This document shows positions 35,969 to 43,942 of a DNA stretch of 64,000 nt, piece after piece. The translations under genes and the position numbers were made by a program. Below the pieces are notes generated by a model, which saw nothing but the letters and a program-made list of their open reading frames with translations, was not told the origin of the DNA and made no database searches. Position 1 is the first letter of the stretch. Every line of letters starts with the position of its first letter. Source of the DNA: Acidobacteriota bacterium (GTDB taxonomy: Bacteria; Acidobacteriota; Terriglobia; Terriglobales; SCQP01); the NCBI GenBank assembly GCA_027314025.1, contig DAHVCP010000048.1, positions 1-64,000 of the forward strand, given 5' to 3'.

Positions 35969-36291
35969 CCTCGGCGCCGGGACAATTGATGCGGATTCAC
36001 ATCGGCGAGGACGACACCTGGCAAGGGCGTCCTCTCTACCAGGAAATTGTGGATCGCTGCCGGCAAGCGGGCGCGTCCGGAGCGACGGTGTACCGCGCGA
36101 TCGAGGGCTACGGCGGTGGCAGCTTTATTCGCCGGCCCCACTTCTTGCATTCGGCCGATCTGCCGATCGTCGTGACCATCATAGACAGCGCGGAAAAGCT
36201 GGCGGAACTCCGGCCGCTGCTGGATGAGATCGTGGACGAGGGCCTGATCGCTCTCTCCGCGGTCGAAGTACTGCGTCCCGCGGCGCGCTAA
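35965..36291 (+). CDS. DUF190 protein
   Basis: A 108-residue single DUF190 unit: LMRIHIGEDDTWQGRPLYQE, ATVYRAIEGYGGG, LPIVVTIIDSAEKLAELRPL and LIALSAVEVL. Translationally coupled to the two-unit gene (ATGA). Together the pair encodes three ferredoxin-like PII-type domains, enough for a homo- or hetero-trimer. Function unknown. Confidence 0.9.
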   Translation: MTSAPGQLMRIHIGEDDTWQGRPLYQEIVDRCRQAGASGATVYRAIEGYGGGSFIRRPHFLHSADLPIVVTIIDSAEKLAELRPLLDEIVDEGLIALSAVEVLRPAAR

Positions 36292-36825
36292 CCCCAACGG
36301 CCCGGCGCCATCCGCGCCGCGGCCGCAAGGACGGACGGCAAACCGGTACGGCAGGCCATTGCCTAGCGCGGGCTCCCGGCGCGGTGGCGGGCTAAAGCCC
36401 GCCGCACGCGGGGCTGGGGCCCGTTCCGCGGGTCTGGCTCGGCCGCGCCGAGCGCGGCCGCACGCAAGCCGGAGGCATACCCCACGTGTGGCCGGGCGGG
36501 GGCTAGGGCTCCTGCCGTGCGTAACGTCGCCCTGCGGGCGGGAAGCAACAGCCGGTCCCGCCGCTGCTGAAAAACCAGCGCCTTGACGGGAGCGCCGGCA
36601 TCCTCCTGGCGTGCTCGCTCCTGCCCTGCGGGCGCAATCGTGCTTTGACGGCGTCCCGCCAGCGGCGGGGCCGCCGCCATCCGGGCGCCGGCAACGGGCA
36701 ATCGGGCCGGCTCTCCCAATCGCGGGGGCCGCGCCTTCCGCGCCCCGCGCCGTACAACAGCCGGGCCTGGCCTGCGGGGTTCCCGGCCCGACCGGGCGCG
36801 CAAGCGGGCACGACGGCGGCAGGCC
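36292..36825. other. Intergenic region with palindromes
   Basis: No convincing gene. It contains the palindrome GGCGGGCTAAAGCCCGCC (36386-36403), a truncated family 1 hairpin beside it (about 36404-36433) and a decayed inverted one near 36645-36671. Long frames on both strands are translations of these repeats. The flanking genes converge here. Confidence 0.6.
36386..36403. repeat. Dispersed palindrome GGCGGGCTAAAGCCCGCC
   Basis: Perfect 8+8 palindrome with AA centre, the same design as the pair at 11572-11609. Confidence 0.75.
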
Positions 36826-37653
36826 CTACCCCGAACCGTCCAGGGACGGCGGGACAGCCGGTGCGCCGCCTGCCCGGTGGGCTAAGAAATCCAGTGCCGC
36901 GGCGGTGGCGGCGGTTGCGGAAACCGCGGCCCAGCGGCGGGCGATGCGCCGCAAACGATCCGGGTCCGTCAGCACCAATTCGCCCTTCCGGCTTTCCTGC
37001 ACCAGACCGCGGGCGAGCCAGCGCTGCATTTGGCGGCTGACGGATTCCGCCGAACTGCCCACCATCGCCGCCAGCTCCTGCCGGCGCAGCGGCGGGGAGA
37101 AGCGCAAGCGCAGCGGGGCGGGTGCGGAACCGGCGATGGGGACAGGACTGGCCGGGGTGTCGCGCTCCGCCAAATCCAGCAGCAAGCCCGCCAGCCGGCG
37201 CTCCACCGTGCCGGACAAATGCGTGGGAAGCTGAATGGCCAGGTAACGAGCCCAGGCCGACAAATCCCCCACCACCGTCATGGTCAGTTGGCTGTCAGCG
37301 CGCAAAATGCCGGCAAACTCCGCGGTGGAGATGCGCGCGAGCATCGCCGGACCGCGCGCGATGACGGAGTACGCGTGAGTCGGCTGGGACAGATCCTCCA
37401 GGCCCACCAGACGGCCCTGCCCGACGACATCCAGCATCAGCCGGTCCGAGGCGTAGCCTCCGGTTTCGACGGCTAAGCTGCCGGCGCAGACCATGTGCAC
37501 GGTTTGCGCCGCTCCGCCCTGGCGCTGCACCGCATTGCCCGCGGCGACATAGACATGGTGTAGTTGGCGGGAGCCGGCGCTGGGTGAGGACACCGGACAA
37601 TACCTGCCGACTTGGCAACGTTCACATTGGGGGTGTTTGGCGCGGCGTATCAT
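36826..37653 (-). CDS. Crp/Fnr-family regulator with N-terminal cysteine triad
   Basis: 275 residues. The N-terminus has CERCQVGRYC (Cys 10, 13, 19), the same C-x2-C-x5-C spacing as the Fe-S ligands of E. coli FNR. A cyclic-nucleotide-binding-type beta-barrel follows (about 30-140), then a winged helix with RRQELAAMVGSSAESVSRQM, whose E-x-x-S-R matches FNR-type recognition helices. The fourth FNR ligand position (Cys122) is Ala here; the only other Cys is residue 56. It overlaps the radical SAM gene (ATGA), so the regulator and enzyme are co-expressed. Likely an oxygen or redox sensor. Confidence 0.85.
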   Translation of the reverse strand: MIRRAKHPQCERCQVGRYCPVSSPSAGSRQLHHVYVAAGNAVQRQGGAAQTVHMVCAGSLAVETGGYASDRLMLDVVGQGRLVGLEDLSQPTHAYSVIARGPAMLARISTAEFAGILRADSQLTMTVVGDLSAWARYLAIQLPTHLSGTVERRLAGLLLDLAERDTPASPVPIAGSAPAPLRLRFSPPLRRQELAAMVGSSAESVSRQMQRWLARGLVQESRKGELVLTDPDRLRRIARRWAAVSATAATAAALDFLAHRAGGAPAVPPSLDGSG

Positions 37654-38852
37654 CGGTGCGGTTCCTTGGCGGCAACTCGGCCGGGCAGAGCGGAACGGCC
37701 GCCCGGCGGTTCAGCGGCGGGGGAGCCGGAAAGCGCCACCGCCGCGGCGCGCGGCTGGTAGGCGCAGACGGGATCGGAGGCGAGATAGTCGCCGGTCATG
37801 GCGTAGGCGCGGGCGCGCGAGCCGCCGCAGATGCGGCGGAACTCGCAGTCGCCGCATTTTCCGCGCAACCGGTCGCGATCGCGAATAGCGGCAAACAGCG
37901 GCGACTGGCGATAGATGTCCCCCAGATCCTGCTGTCGCACGTTGCCGGCGGAGAGCGGCAAAAAGCCGCTGGGAAAAACTTCGCCGAGATGGGAGATGAA
38001 CACCAATCCAGCGCCGTCGCCGATGCCGCGGGGCGCATTGCGGCGCGACCAACGAAAGGCCGGGCCGGTGGCGTGCGTCTCCGCCTGGCGCTGGCGCAGG
38101 AAGCGGCGGTAATGCGGCGCCTCGGTGGTGCGCACCAGGAAGCGGCCGCGGGCGGCGGTGGCGTAAAGCAGCGCGAATAAATCTTCCGTTTCCGCCGCGT
38201 CCAGCATCTCCTCGGCGCGGGCGCGGCCGACCGGCACGACGCAGAAGACGCTCCACATGGCGATATTCAGCGTTTCGAGGAGATCCCGCAGTGCGGGAAG
38301 CTCCGCCCGGTTGCTCCGGGTAGCCGTCGTGTTGACTTGAATGGGCAGCCCGATCCGGCCGGCGGCGCGGGCGGCGGCGAGGGTGATCGCGAAGGAGCCG
38401 GAAACACCCCGGAAGCGGTCGTGACTTTCGGCGGTGGCGCCATCTAGGCTGATGGCGATCCGATTCACGCCCGCGGCTTGGATGCGCTCCAGGGCCGCTG
38501 CATTCAGGTTGGGCGTGCCACTGGGTGTCAGGGCGACATCCAGTCCCAAACCGGCGGCGTAGGCGGCAAGCTCGAACAGGTCCGGGCGCAGCAACGGGTC
38601 ACCGCCGGTAATCACCAACACGGCGGGTTGCAGCGCGGCAATCTGCCGCAGCAGGCGATAGCCCTCGGAGGTGGTCAACTCGCCGGGATGGCGGTGCGCC
38701 AAGGCGCTGGCGCGGCAATGGCGGCAGGCCAGATCGCAGGCTTGCGTCATTTCCCAAATCACGACCCACGGGCGCGTGTTCAAATCAGCGGGGTCCGGCG
38801 GATGAGCCACCGCATCGGCGGCGGGGATGGCCCAGGAGTCTCGCGGCAGCAT
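37650..38852 (-). CDS. Radical SAM/SPASM protein (TIGR04053-like)
   Basis: 400 residues. The radical SAM cluster CDLACRHC (residues about 39-46), ITGGDPLLRPDLFEL, and a C-terminal SPASM region CGDCEFRRICGG with DPVCAYQP. It resembles the AhbD/NirJ haem-pathway group and the TIGR04053 set of unknown function. The first gene of a two-gene unit with the FNR-like regulator. With haem-containing cytochrome genes nearby, haem side-chain processing is possible, but this is inference; peptide modification is the alternative, though no small substrate peptide is recognised. Confidence 0.85.
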   Translation of the reverse strand: MLPRDSWAIPAADAVAHPPDPADLNTRPWVVIWEMTQACDLACRHCRASALAHRHPGELTTSEGYRLLRQIAALQPAVLVITGGDPLLRPDLFELAAYAAGLGLDVALTPSGTPNLNAAALERIQAAGVNRIAISLDGATAESHDRFRGVSGSFAITLAAARAAGRIGLPIQVNTTATRSNRAELPALRDLLETLNIAMWSVFCVVPVGRARAEEMLDAAETEDLFALLYATAARGRFLVRTTEAPHYRRFLRQRQAETHATGPAFRWSRRNAPRGIGDGAGLVFISHLGEVFPSGFLPLSAGNVRQQDLGDIYRQSPLFAAIRDRDRLRGKCGDCEFRRICGGSRARAYAMTGDYLASDPVCAYQPRAAAVALSGSPAAEPPGGRSALPGRVAAKEPHR

Positions 38853-39265
38853 GCTTTTAGGGGATGCAATTGCCGATCCATTCGCAGCCGCTTGCCACTC
38901 GGGTTGCTGGATTTATGGCGAAAGCCGCAAAGATATCAAGTTTGCGTGCAGATGCCACGCAGGCTGCGGTGGCGACGCCAGACTCTATGCGCGAATTAGC
39001 GCAGCAAGATTGGGTGTGAAAACCCAGCAATCGGGTACTTGGACCCATTCGCCATGATTGCCTATGGCGAGGGAGTGGAGCGCAAACACAACCGGCCACC
39101 CGCGCCTTTGAGCCGCTACATCCGCGGGACGGACAGGGCGGCGTCTCTGCAACCCGCAGCGCGGATGCGCGCCGGCTGGGCCGCATCCAGGGACGAAACC
39201 AGTGCCCGAATCCAGTTTTGGACAGCGACGTGCAGCTCGCACACAGTAATTCACGCGAGGCACTC
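38853..39265. other. Intergenic region, lower GC
   Basis: Less GC-rich than its surroundings, so it may hold the promoter of the radical SAM gene. Short inverted repeats (TGGGT-N6-ACCCA near 39010) are visible. No gene supported. Confidence 0.45.
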
Positions 39266-39526
39266 ATGGTTTCCAGCGACAGCAACATCGTTTGGCATTC
39301 GTACTGGCGGATGGCGGCGGAGGGAGGATACGTCGGCGCGCGCAGGCGGCTGGTGGCCGCGCAGGCGCGGTTGTTGGATCCGGAGTGGACACAACGCATG
39401 AGCCCCGACGCCCAACAGGGACTGACCAAGCTGTATCGGGATATCGGCGCCTGGCTGGACGCGTCGGAACAGGACGGCGCAACGGCGCGCGCGCAGAGCA
39501 CCCGCACAGCTTGCCTCGAGCGATAA
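39266..39526 (+). CDS. Hypothetical small protein
   Basis: 86 residues from an ATG with GAGG five bases upstream. The sequence (MVSSDSNIVWHSYWRMAAEG, then ARRRLVAAQARLLDPEWTQR and LTKLYRDIGAWLDAS) looks like a compact helical protein. No known domain, signal peptide or operon partner. The composition is protein-like rather than repeat-derived, so I favour coding. Confidence 0.45.
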   Translation: MVSSDSNIVWHSYWRMAAEGGYVGARRRLVAAQARLLDPEWTQRMSPDAQQGLTKLYRDIGAWLDASEQDGATARAQSTRTACLER

Positions 39527-39963
39527 TGCGGCGGCGCGGCGGCGCGGCGGCGGGCGCTCCTGCCCGCGGCGCAGACGCCCGATCTTCCGAACACGGTCGT
39601 GAGCAGTCGGCTTGGTTTCGGTCCTGCGTGTTCACCAGCGCCGCCATGGGCGTACTGATTCGCACTCTTGCTGCCCCGCGCGGCGGCGTCGCGGTTCCGT
39701 TTCCACCTCAACCGGCCGGCATTGACGGGCGCGGGCCCCGCGAGTTGACCCGGCGCTACGACGTACGGAGCTAAGGCGGCACACCGGTGTCGTCGGCTCC
39801 GCCTGGGGTGAGCGTTGGGTGCAAACGCGCCGAACGCTGCGGGCAATCCAACGGGATTCGGTCGGGCGTCTAGGGAGGCTTACGGGAACGGAAACTCGTC
39901 CCGCGGGTTTTTTTGGCGGACCGGTGCGGCCGGACGGGGCTTTCGCCCGCGCCCGGCGCGCCC
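39527..39963. other. Intergenic region
   Basis: GCGGCG-rich runs (39528-39560) and a fragment resembling family 1 repeats (GGGCGCGGGCCCCGCGAG near 39727). No gene supported. Confidence 0.45.
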
Positions 39964-40185
39964 CTAGGCAGCCACGGAGTGATCGGCATCCATGGGGGCA
40001 TCAGGCGACGGAACCGCCGCCCGACCCGGCGCGGAACGCCGCTGGCAGGATGGACAGCGATACTCGCCATCCGTGCCGCCTTCGAAATACGCTCCGCAAT
40101 CCGAACAGCGCTTCCACACGTGAAAACGCACGCTGGGGCCCGACTCCGGCTCGCGCTGCGTCGTGTCATTCGCCTCGGGGGTCAT
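39964..40185 (-). CDS. Small zinc-ribbon protein
   Basis: 73 residues; WKRCSDCGAYFEGGTDGEYR followed by CPSCQRR gives two CxxC pairs in a typical short zinc ribbon. The rest is polar and probably disordered. No ribosome site at good spacing, so the start is uncertain. Function unknown; it lies alone upstream of nothing obvious. Confidence 0.5.
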   Translation of the reverse strand: MTPEANDTTQREPESGPSVRFHVWKRCSDCGAYFEGGTDGEYRCPSCQRRSAPGRAAVPSPDAPMDADHSVAA

Positions 40186-40366
40186 GCCCTGGGATATGCA
40201 CGCCGAATGCCGCGTTGCTCAGATCCTGATTTGGCGCGCCAATTCGCATTTCATTGCGGTGTCTGCGCGCCGCATTGCCGCCGCCCTCTCCAGGAACCGG
40301 GGATTGTGCCGCAGGGCTGGGGGCTATTGCCCCAGGAATGACCGAGCCGCCGTGAGGGCAGTCGCC

Positions 40367-41185
40367 CTAGTAGCGCGCGTATTTTGCGGGGAATGCGGGA
40401 TGAGGTTGGGAATGCACGTAGGCTGAGACGTCGGCGGCCTGTTGCGGGGTGAGGCTGCCTCCCTGCCCCAAAGGCATGAAGCGCCGCACGAAGGCCGCCA
40501 TCTTCCGCACATGATTCATGCCCGCACCTTGGTTATAGGCCTGCGCTCCCCACAGCGGGGGAATCATCGGCGGCTGCCCGGCGCCGTTCCCGCCATGGCA
40601 GGAGGCGCAATGGGTGTGGTAAACGCGGGCGCCGGCGCGGGCGTTTGCAGCGTGGGCGAGCCGCGGCAGCGGCGCAAATCCGCGGCCCACGACCGTATCG
40701 CCGGCCGGAACGCCGCGCGAGAGCCAGGCGATATAGGCTAGGAATGCCGTCATGCGCCGGCCGGTTGCCGGCAGCGGACGGCCGTTTTCACTGCGCACAA
40801 AACACTCGTTAATGCGCTCGGCCAAGGTGATGACGCGCCCCGCGCGGCGATTCCACCCGGGAAAGGCGCCGCTGAGCCCGGCCAGGGGCGCCGCGTAGGC
40901 TTGGCGGCCATCGCGCAAATGGCAATCGGCGCAGCTCAGTGCGCCGCCGACATATCCCCGGGCCAGCTGCGGCGTCCGCGCCACCAACTGTCGTCCCAAG
41001 CGGATACTGGCGCCCAGCGGACCCGCAGGCAACGGCGCCGGCGCCGGAATTGGCACCGCCGCCAGTTGGGACGCCGCGGGCTGCGTTTGCCAAACGTAGA
41101 AGCCCAACCCCAATACCCCGAGAAGGAACACGCTCAGCGCCGGCAAGGCCTCGGTCTGTACCCAGCGCCGCCGCTCGGCGGTCAT
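40367..41185 (-). CDS. TsdA-like dihaem cytochrome c
   Basis: 272 residues: an N-terminal membrane anchor or signal (about 12-33), then two haem domains with CADCH and CASCH. The first domain reads LRDGRQAYAAPLAGLSGAFP, VITLAERINECFVRSENGRP and AYIAWLSRGVP, the pattern of thiosulfate dehydrogenase/tetrathionate reductase TsdA; the Cys of INECF is where, from memory, TsdA has its unusual Cys haem ligand. The second has WGAQAYNQGAGM and FMPLGQGG (possible Met ligand). Periplasmic. ATG at 41185 overlaps the stop of the preceding gene (ATGA). Substrate by homology: a thiosulfate-like sulfur compound. Confidence 0.82.
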   Translation of the reverse strand: MTAERRRWVQTEALPALSVFLLGVLGLGFYVWQTQPAASQLAAVPIPAPAPLPAGPLGASIRLGRQLVARTPQLARGYVGGALSCADCHLRDGRQAYAAPLAGLSGAFPGWNRRAGRVITLAERINECFVRSENGRPLPATGRRMTAFLAYIAWLSRGVPAGDTVVGRGFAPLPRLAHAANARAGARVYHTHCASCHGGNGAGQPPMIPPLWGAQAYNQGAGMNHVRKMAAFVRRFMPLGQGGSLTPQQAADVSAYVHSQPHPAFPAKYARY

Positions 41186-42183
41186 GGCGCTCCCGCTCCT
41201 TGGGCCGGTGCGCCGAAGCCGAAGCGCTGGTAAATGCGCCGCGCCACCGGTGAGGCCAAAAAGCGCAGCCAGTCGGCGGCGGCCCGCGGATGCGGCGCAT
41301 GCGCCACCACACCGGCAACGTAGACGGCGCGAACATTCTGTGCCGAGGGAATGCGCACCCCGGCGATCGCATGGCCGAGCATTTCCTGGAACCGCACCTC
41401 GGATGCCCAGGTGACGCCGGCGTCGCTGGCTCCCTGCATGATGCGCAAGGGCGTCTGGCGGTGGTGGATGTGGGTCAGATATGTAGTCCCGGCGCGCAGT
41501 TTGGCGACCATCACCCGCCGCACCAGCGCCCGCCCTCCCGCCCGCTGGAGCGCCGCGGCGATTTGCCGCTCCACTCCCTCCCAAGCGGGGTTGGGCATGG
41601 CGACGCGGACATCGCCGCGGCCGAGGTCGGCTAAGCCACGGATGCCCATTGGATTGCCCCGCCGCACCATGATCTCCAGATTATTGCTGGCGTAGGCGAC
41701 GGTTTGGCGGACCCGCCCGGCACGGCGCAGCGCTCGCACCTTGCGGGCGCCGGCTTCATAGACATCCGGCACTACGCGCAAGGTGAGATTGCCGAGGGTC
41801 AGCGTGTCCCGCCGCCGCATCTGGCGCAGTAGGATGCCGGGCGGCAGCGTCTCGTAGAAGATCCGCCCGCGCAGGCGCGGATGCCGCCGCACGAAAGCGC
41901 GGATGAGGGCAGGCATCACCATGAACTGATTGCCGCCGACGAACAGATTCAGCCGCGCGCCTTGCGGATCGCCGTGCAGATCGGGGACATTGTCCACCGA
42001 TCCCACGCGGAACACGTAGCCGTGCGGCGCCGGATCGTTACCCCGGCTCCAAGGCGGATAGACACCCTGGCCGGGCCGCGCCGACGCCGCCGCTGGCGTC
42101 AGCGCCAGCATCAACGCCAGCGCCGGCGCCAGCGCCGGCGCCAAACTGGGGCCCAAACCTCGCATTCGCCTGAGTCGTTCCAT
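41182..42183 (-). CDS. Periplasmic solute-binding protein (ModA/sulfate-binding-like)
   Basis: 333 residues with a signal peptide (LAPALALMLALTPAAASA, cleavage near residue 35). The periplasmic-binding fold is indicated by LNLFVGGNQFMVMPALIRAF, YETLPPGILLRQM, EIMVRRGNPMGIRGLADLG, RVAMPNPAWEG, GASDAGVTWASEV and WLRFLASPVARRIYQRFGF, as in molybdate/tungstate-type oxyanion-binding proteins. No ABC permease or ATPase accompanies it, so it may deliver substrate to the cytochrome or to a distant transporter. GGGGACGAG precedes the ATG. Confidence 0.8.
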   Translation of the reverse strand: MERLRRMRGLGPSLAPALAPALALMLALTPAAASARPGQGVYPPWSRGNDPAPHGYVFRVGSVDNVPDLHGDPQGARLNLFVGGNQFMVMPALIRAFVRRHPRLRGRIFYETLPPGILLRQMRRRDTLTLGNLTLRVVPDVYEAGARKVRALRRAGRVRQTVAYASNNLEIMVRRGNPMGIRGLADLGRGDVRVAMPNPAWEGVERQIAAALQRAGGRALVRRVMVAKLRAGTTYLTHIHHRQTPLRIMQGASDAGVTWASEVRFQEMLGHAIAGVRIPSAQNVRAVYVAGVVAHAPHPRAAADWLRFLASPVARRIYQRFGFGAPAQGAGAP

Positions 42184-42200
42184 CTCGTCCCCTTGGGCGC

Positions 42201-42896
42201 CTACGGCACCGTGATGTAACTGAAGTGTCCGTCGGTTTGCAGCAGGGCCACGGCCATGACCATCGCCGCCACCACGAAAGTGCCGGGCAACAAGTGTTGG
42301 CCGAGCAGGGTGCGCACCATGGCTTCCGGCTTTTCCTGGAGCCGAAAACGGGCGATCATCGCTCGCGATTGCTCTTCCATCGCGGTGTGGCAGGCGAGAA
42401 AGTTGACGCCGCGCCGCTTCAATCCGGTGATGCTCTTGTCCTGATAGACCGAGCGTTCGCTATCCGGATCGTGATCCCTGGCGTCGGCGGAACTGTGCAG
42501 GAACAAATTGCGCCGCGCCCAACGCCCGGTTTTCGGATCCTTCAAGCCGATGAACTCGCCGAGCGGATACCGCGCCCAGGCGGCGTCGTCCAGATTCAGC
42601 AAATTCGCGGGGCCGTGCAGCGCCGCCACGATATGGAACTGCCGCGGCGTCAGATCCAAGCCGAATTGAAACCCATTCAGCGAGTTCTTGATGTTGTTGA
42701 GGAAGATCCCGTGGTTAATCGCCACGATGTCGTAGACCTGCCGGTACCGCGCCGGCCGCGCCATTAAGCGGCGGAAATCCCGCTCCCGCCAGTCGGCGCG
42801 CGTATCCACCAACTGCCCCTGGGCCATGGCGCCCGCCGCCAGCGCGGCGGCGCCGGTCAAGCCGCGCACCAAAAATTGTTTGCGATTCATGTCCAT
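42201..42896 (-). CDS. Secreted DsrE-like protein
   Basis: 231 residues with a signal sequence (MNRKQFLVRGLTGAAALAAG) that resembles a Tat signal but has Arg-Lys rather than Arg-Arg. The body (GFQFGLDLTPRQFHIVAALH, then GVNFLACHTAMEEQSR) has the DsrE/F-like arrangement with one conserved-looking Cys in ACHTA. The end LLPGTFVVAAMVMAVALLQ is characteristic. DsrE-type proteins carry sulfur in other systems. Start at 42896 chosen for GGGAG seven bases upstream. It heads the run leading to the solute-binding protein (17-base gap) and the cytochrome. Confidence 0.7.
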   Translation of the reverse strand: MDMNRKQFLVRGLTGAAALAAGAMAQGQLVDTRADWRERDFRRLMARPARYRQVYDIVAINHGIFLNNIKNSLNGFQFGLDLTPRQFHIVAALHGPANLLNLDDAAWARYPLGEFIGLKDPKTGRWARRNLFLHSSADARDHDPDSERSVYQDKSITGLKRRGVNFLACHTAMEEQSRAMIARFRLQEKPEAMVRTLLGQHLLPGTFVVAAMVMAVALLQTDGHFSYITVP

Positions 42897-42991
42897 TCTC
42901 AGGCTCCCGTACTGCCTGAGAACCACGCTACCCGGCCTCCACCGGCGCCGTCCAATGAGGAGATCTTATGGGCGATTCGCCCGGCCTATGG

Positions 42992-43903
42992 TTATACCCC
43001 GGTTCGGGCCAGGCGCCGGGCGCGCAGCGCGCGGCGCAAGAAAGCCAGGAACTGGCCGGCCACTCCCCCCGGCGCCGGGCCCTGGGGATAGAGCGTGAAC
43101 AACTGCCGCCGCAAGGCTAGGCCGCGCACCTCGACGGCCAGCAAGGTGCCGAGGCGAAGTTCCTTTTCCACCGACCAGCGGGACACCGCCGCTAATCCGA
43201 TGCCCAATTCCACCGCCGTCTTCACCGCCTCGGTGCTGCCCAACTGCATGGCGACCTGCGGCAGTTTGCCGGGAAGGGCGGCGCGCAGCGCCGCTTCCAG
43301 CGCCTCGCGCGTGCCCGAGCCGGCTTCCCGCATCACCATCGGCAAGCTGAGGAGATCCGCGACCGAAAACGGGGTGCGGAGAGCGGCAAACCGCCGGCCC
43401 CGCACCACCACCAGCTCGTCCTGCGCCAGCCGCTGCACCTTGAGCCCGGGCAGAGCGCAAGGGCCTTCAACGAACCCCAGCGGCACGGCCTGTTCCCGCA
43501 CCAACTGCGCCACCTGCCGTGTGTTGCCGCTGGCGAGCACCAGCCGCACTTTGGGCCACTCACTCTGAAAGCCCGCCAACACGGCGGGCAGGAGATAGTT
43601 GGCCAGGGTCGAACTCGCCGCCAAGCGCAGTTCTCCGCTCAGCGCCGGCGGCGATAGCAACTCCGCCTCGATTTCCTGATAGAGCTGGAGGATGCGCCGC
43701 GCCTGGCGGTAGAGCCGCTCGCCGGCCGCGGTCAGCCGCGCGCCGCGCGCGGTGCGGTCGAGCAGGCGCTGGCCGTACTCCTCTTCCAAGGCCTTGATCT
43801 GCAGGCTGACCGCCGGCTGGCTGAGATGCAACTCCGCCGCGGCGCGGGAAAAGCTTCCCTCCCGCGCGACGACGTAAAAGACGCGCAGCCGGAAATCCCC
43901 CAT
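42992..43903 (-). CDS. LysR-family transcriptional regulator
   Basis: 303 residues. The N-terminal winged helix is typical: LRVFYVVAREGSFSRAAAEL, LSQPAVSLQIKALEEEYG, LLDRTARGARLT. A co-inducer domain (about 90-295) follows with MREAGSGTREALEAAL, the serine/threonine-rich ligand loop seen in the CysL/CbbR/RbcR group. It lies 95 bases upstream of the DsrE-like gene on the same strand and is a plausible regulator of the sulfur-type genes. A two-component response regulator gene lies just upstream on the same strand. Confidence 0.92.
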   Translation of the reverse strand: MGDFRLRVFYVVAREGSFSRAAAELHLSQPAVSLQIKALEEEYGQRLLDRTARGARLTAAGERLYRQARRILQLYQEIEAELLSPPALSGELRLAASSTLANYLLPAVLAGFQSEWPKVRLVLASGNTRQVAQLVREQAVPLGFVEGPCALPGLKVQRLAQDELVVVRGRRFAALRTPFSVADLLSLPMVMREAGSGTREALEAALRAALPGKLPQVAMQLGSTEAVKTAVELGIGLAAVSRWSVEKELRLGTLLAVEVRGLALRRQLFTLYPQGPAPGGVAGQFLAFLRRALRARRLARTGV

Positions 43904-43942
43904 GGCCCGGCCAGTCTAGCAGAGTACGGCGCGGCGGGAGCT

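Noticed and set aside
36363-36803. Minus-strand frame of about 146 codons
   Set aside because: Largely a translation of palindromes and decayed hairpin repeats, Arg/Ala/Pro-rich, without a ribosome site.
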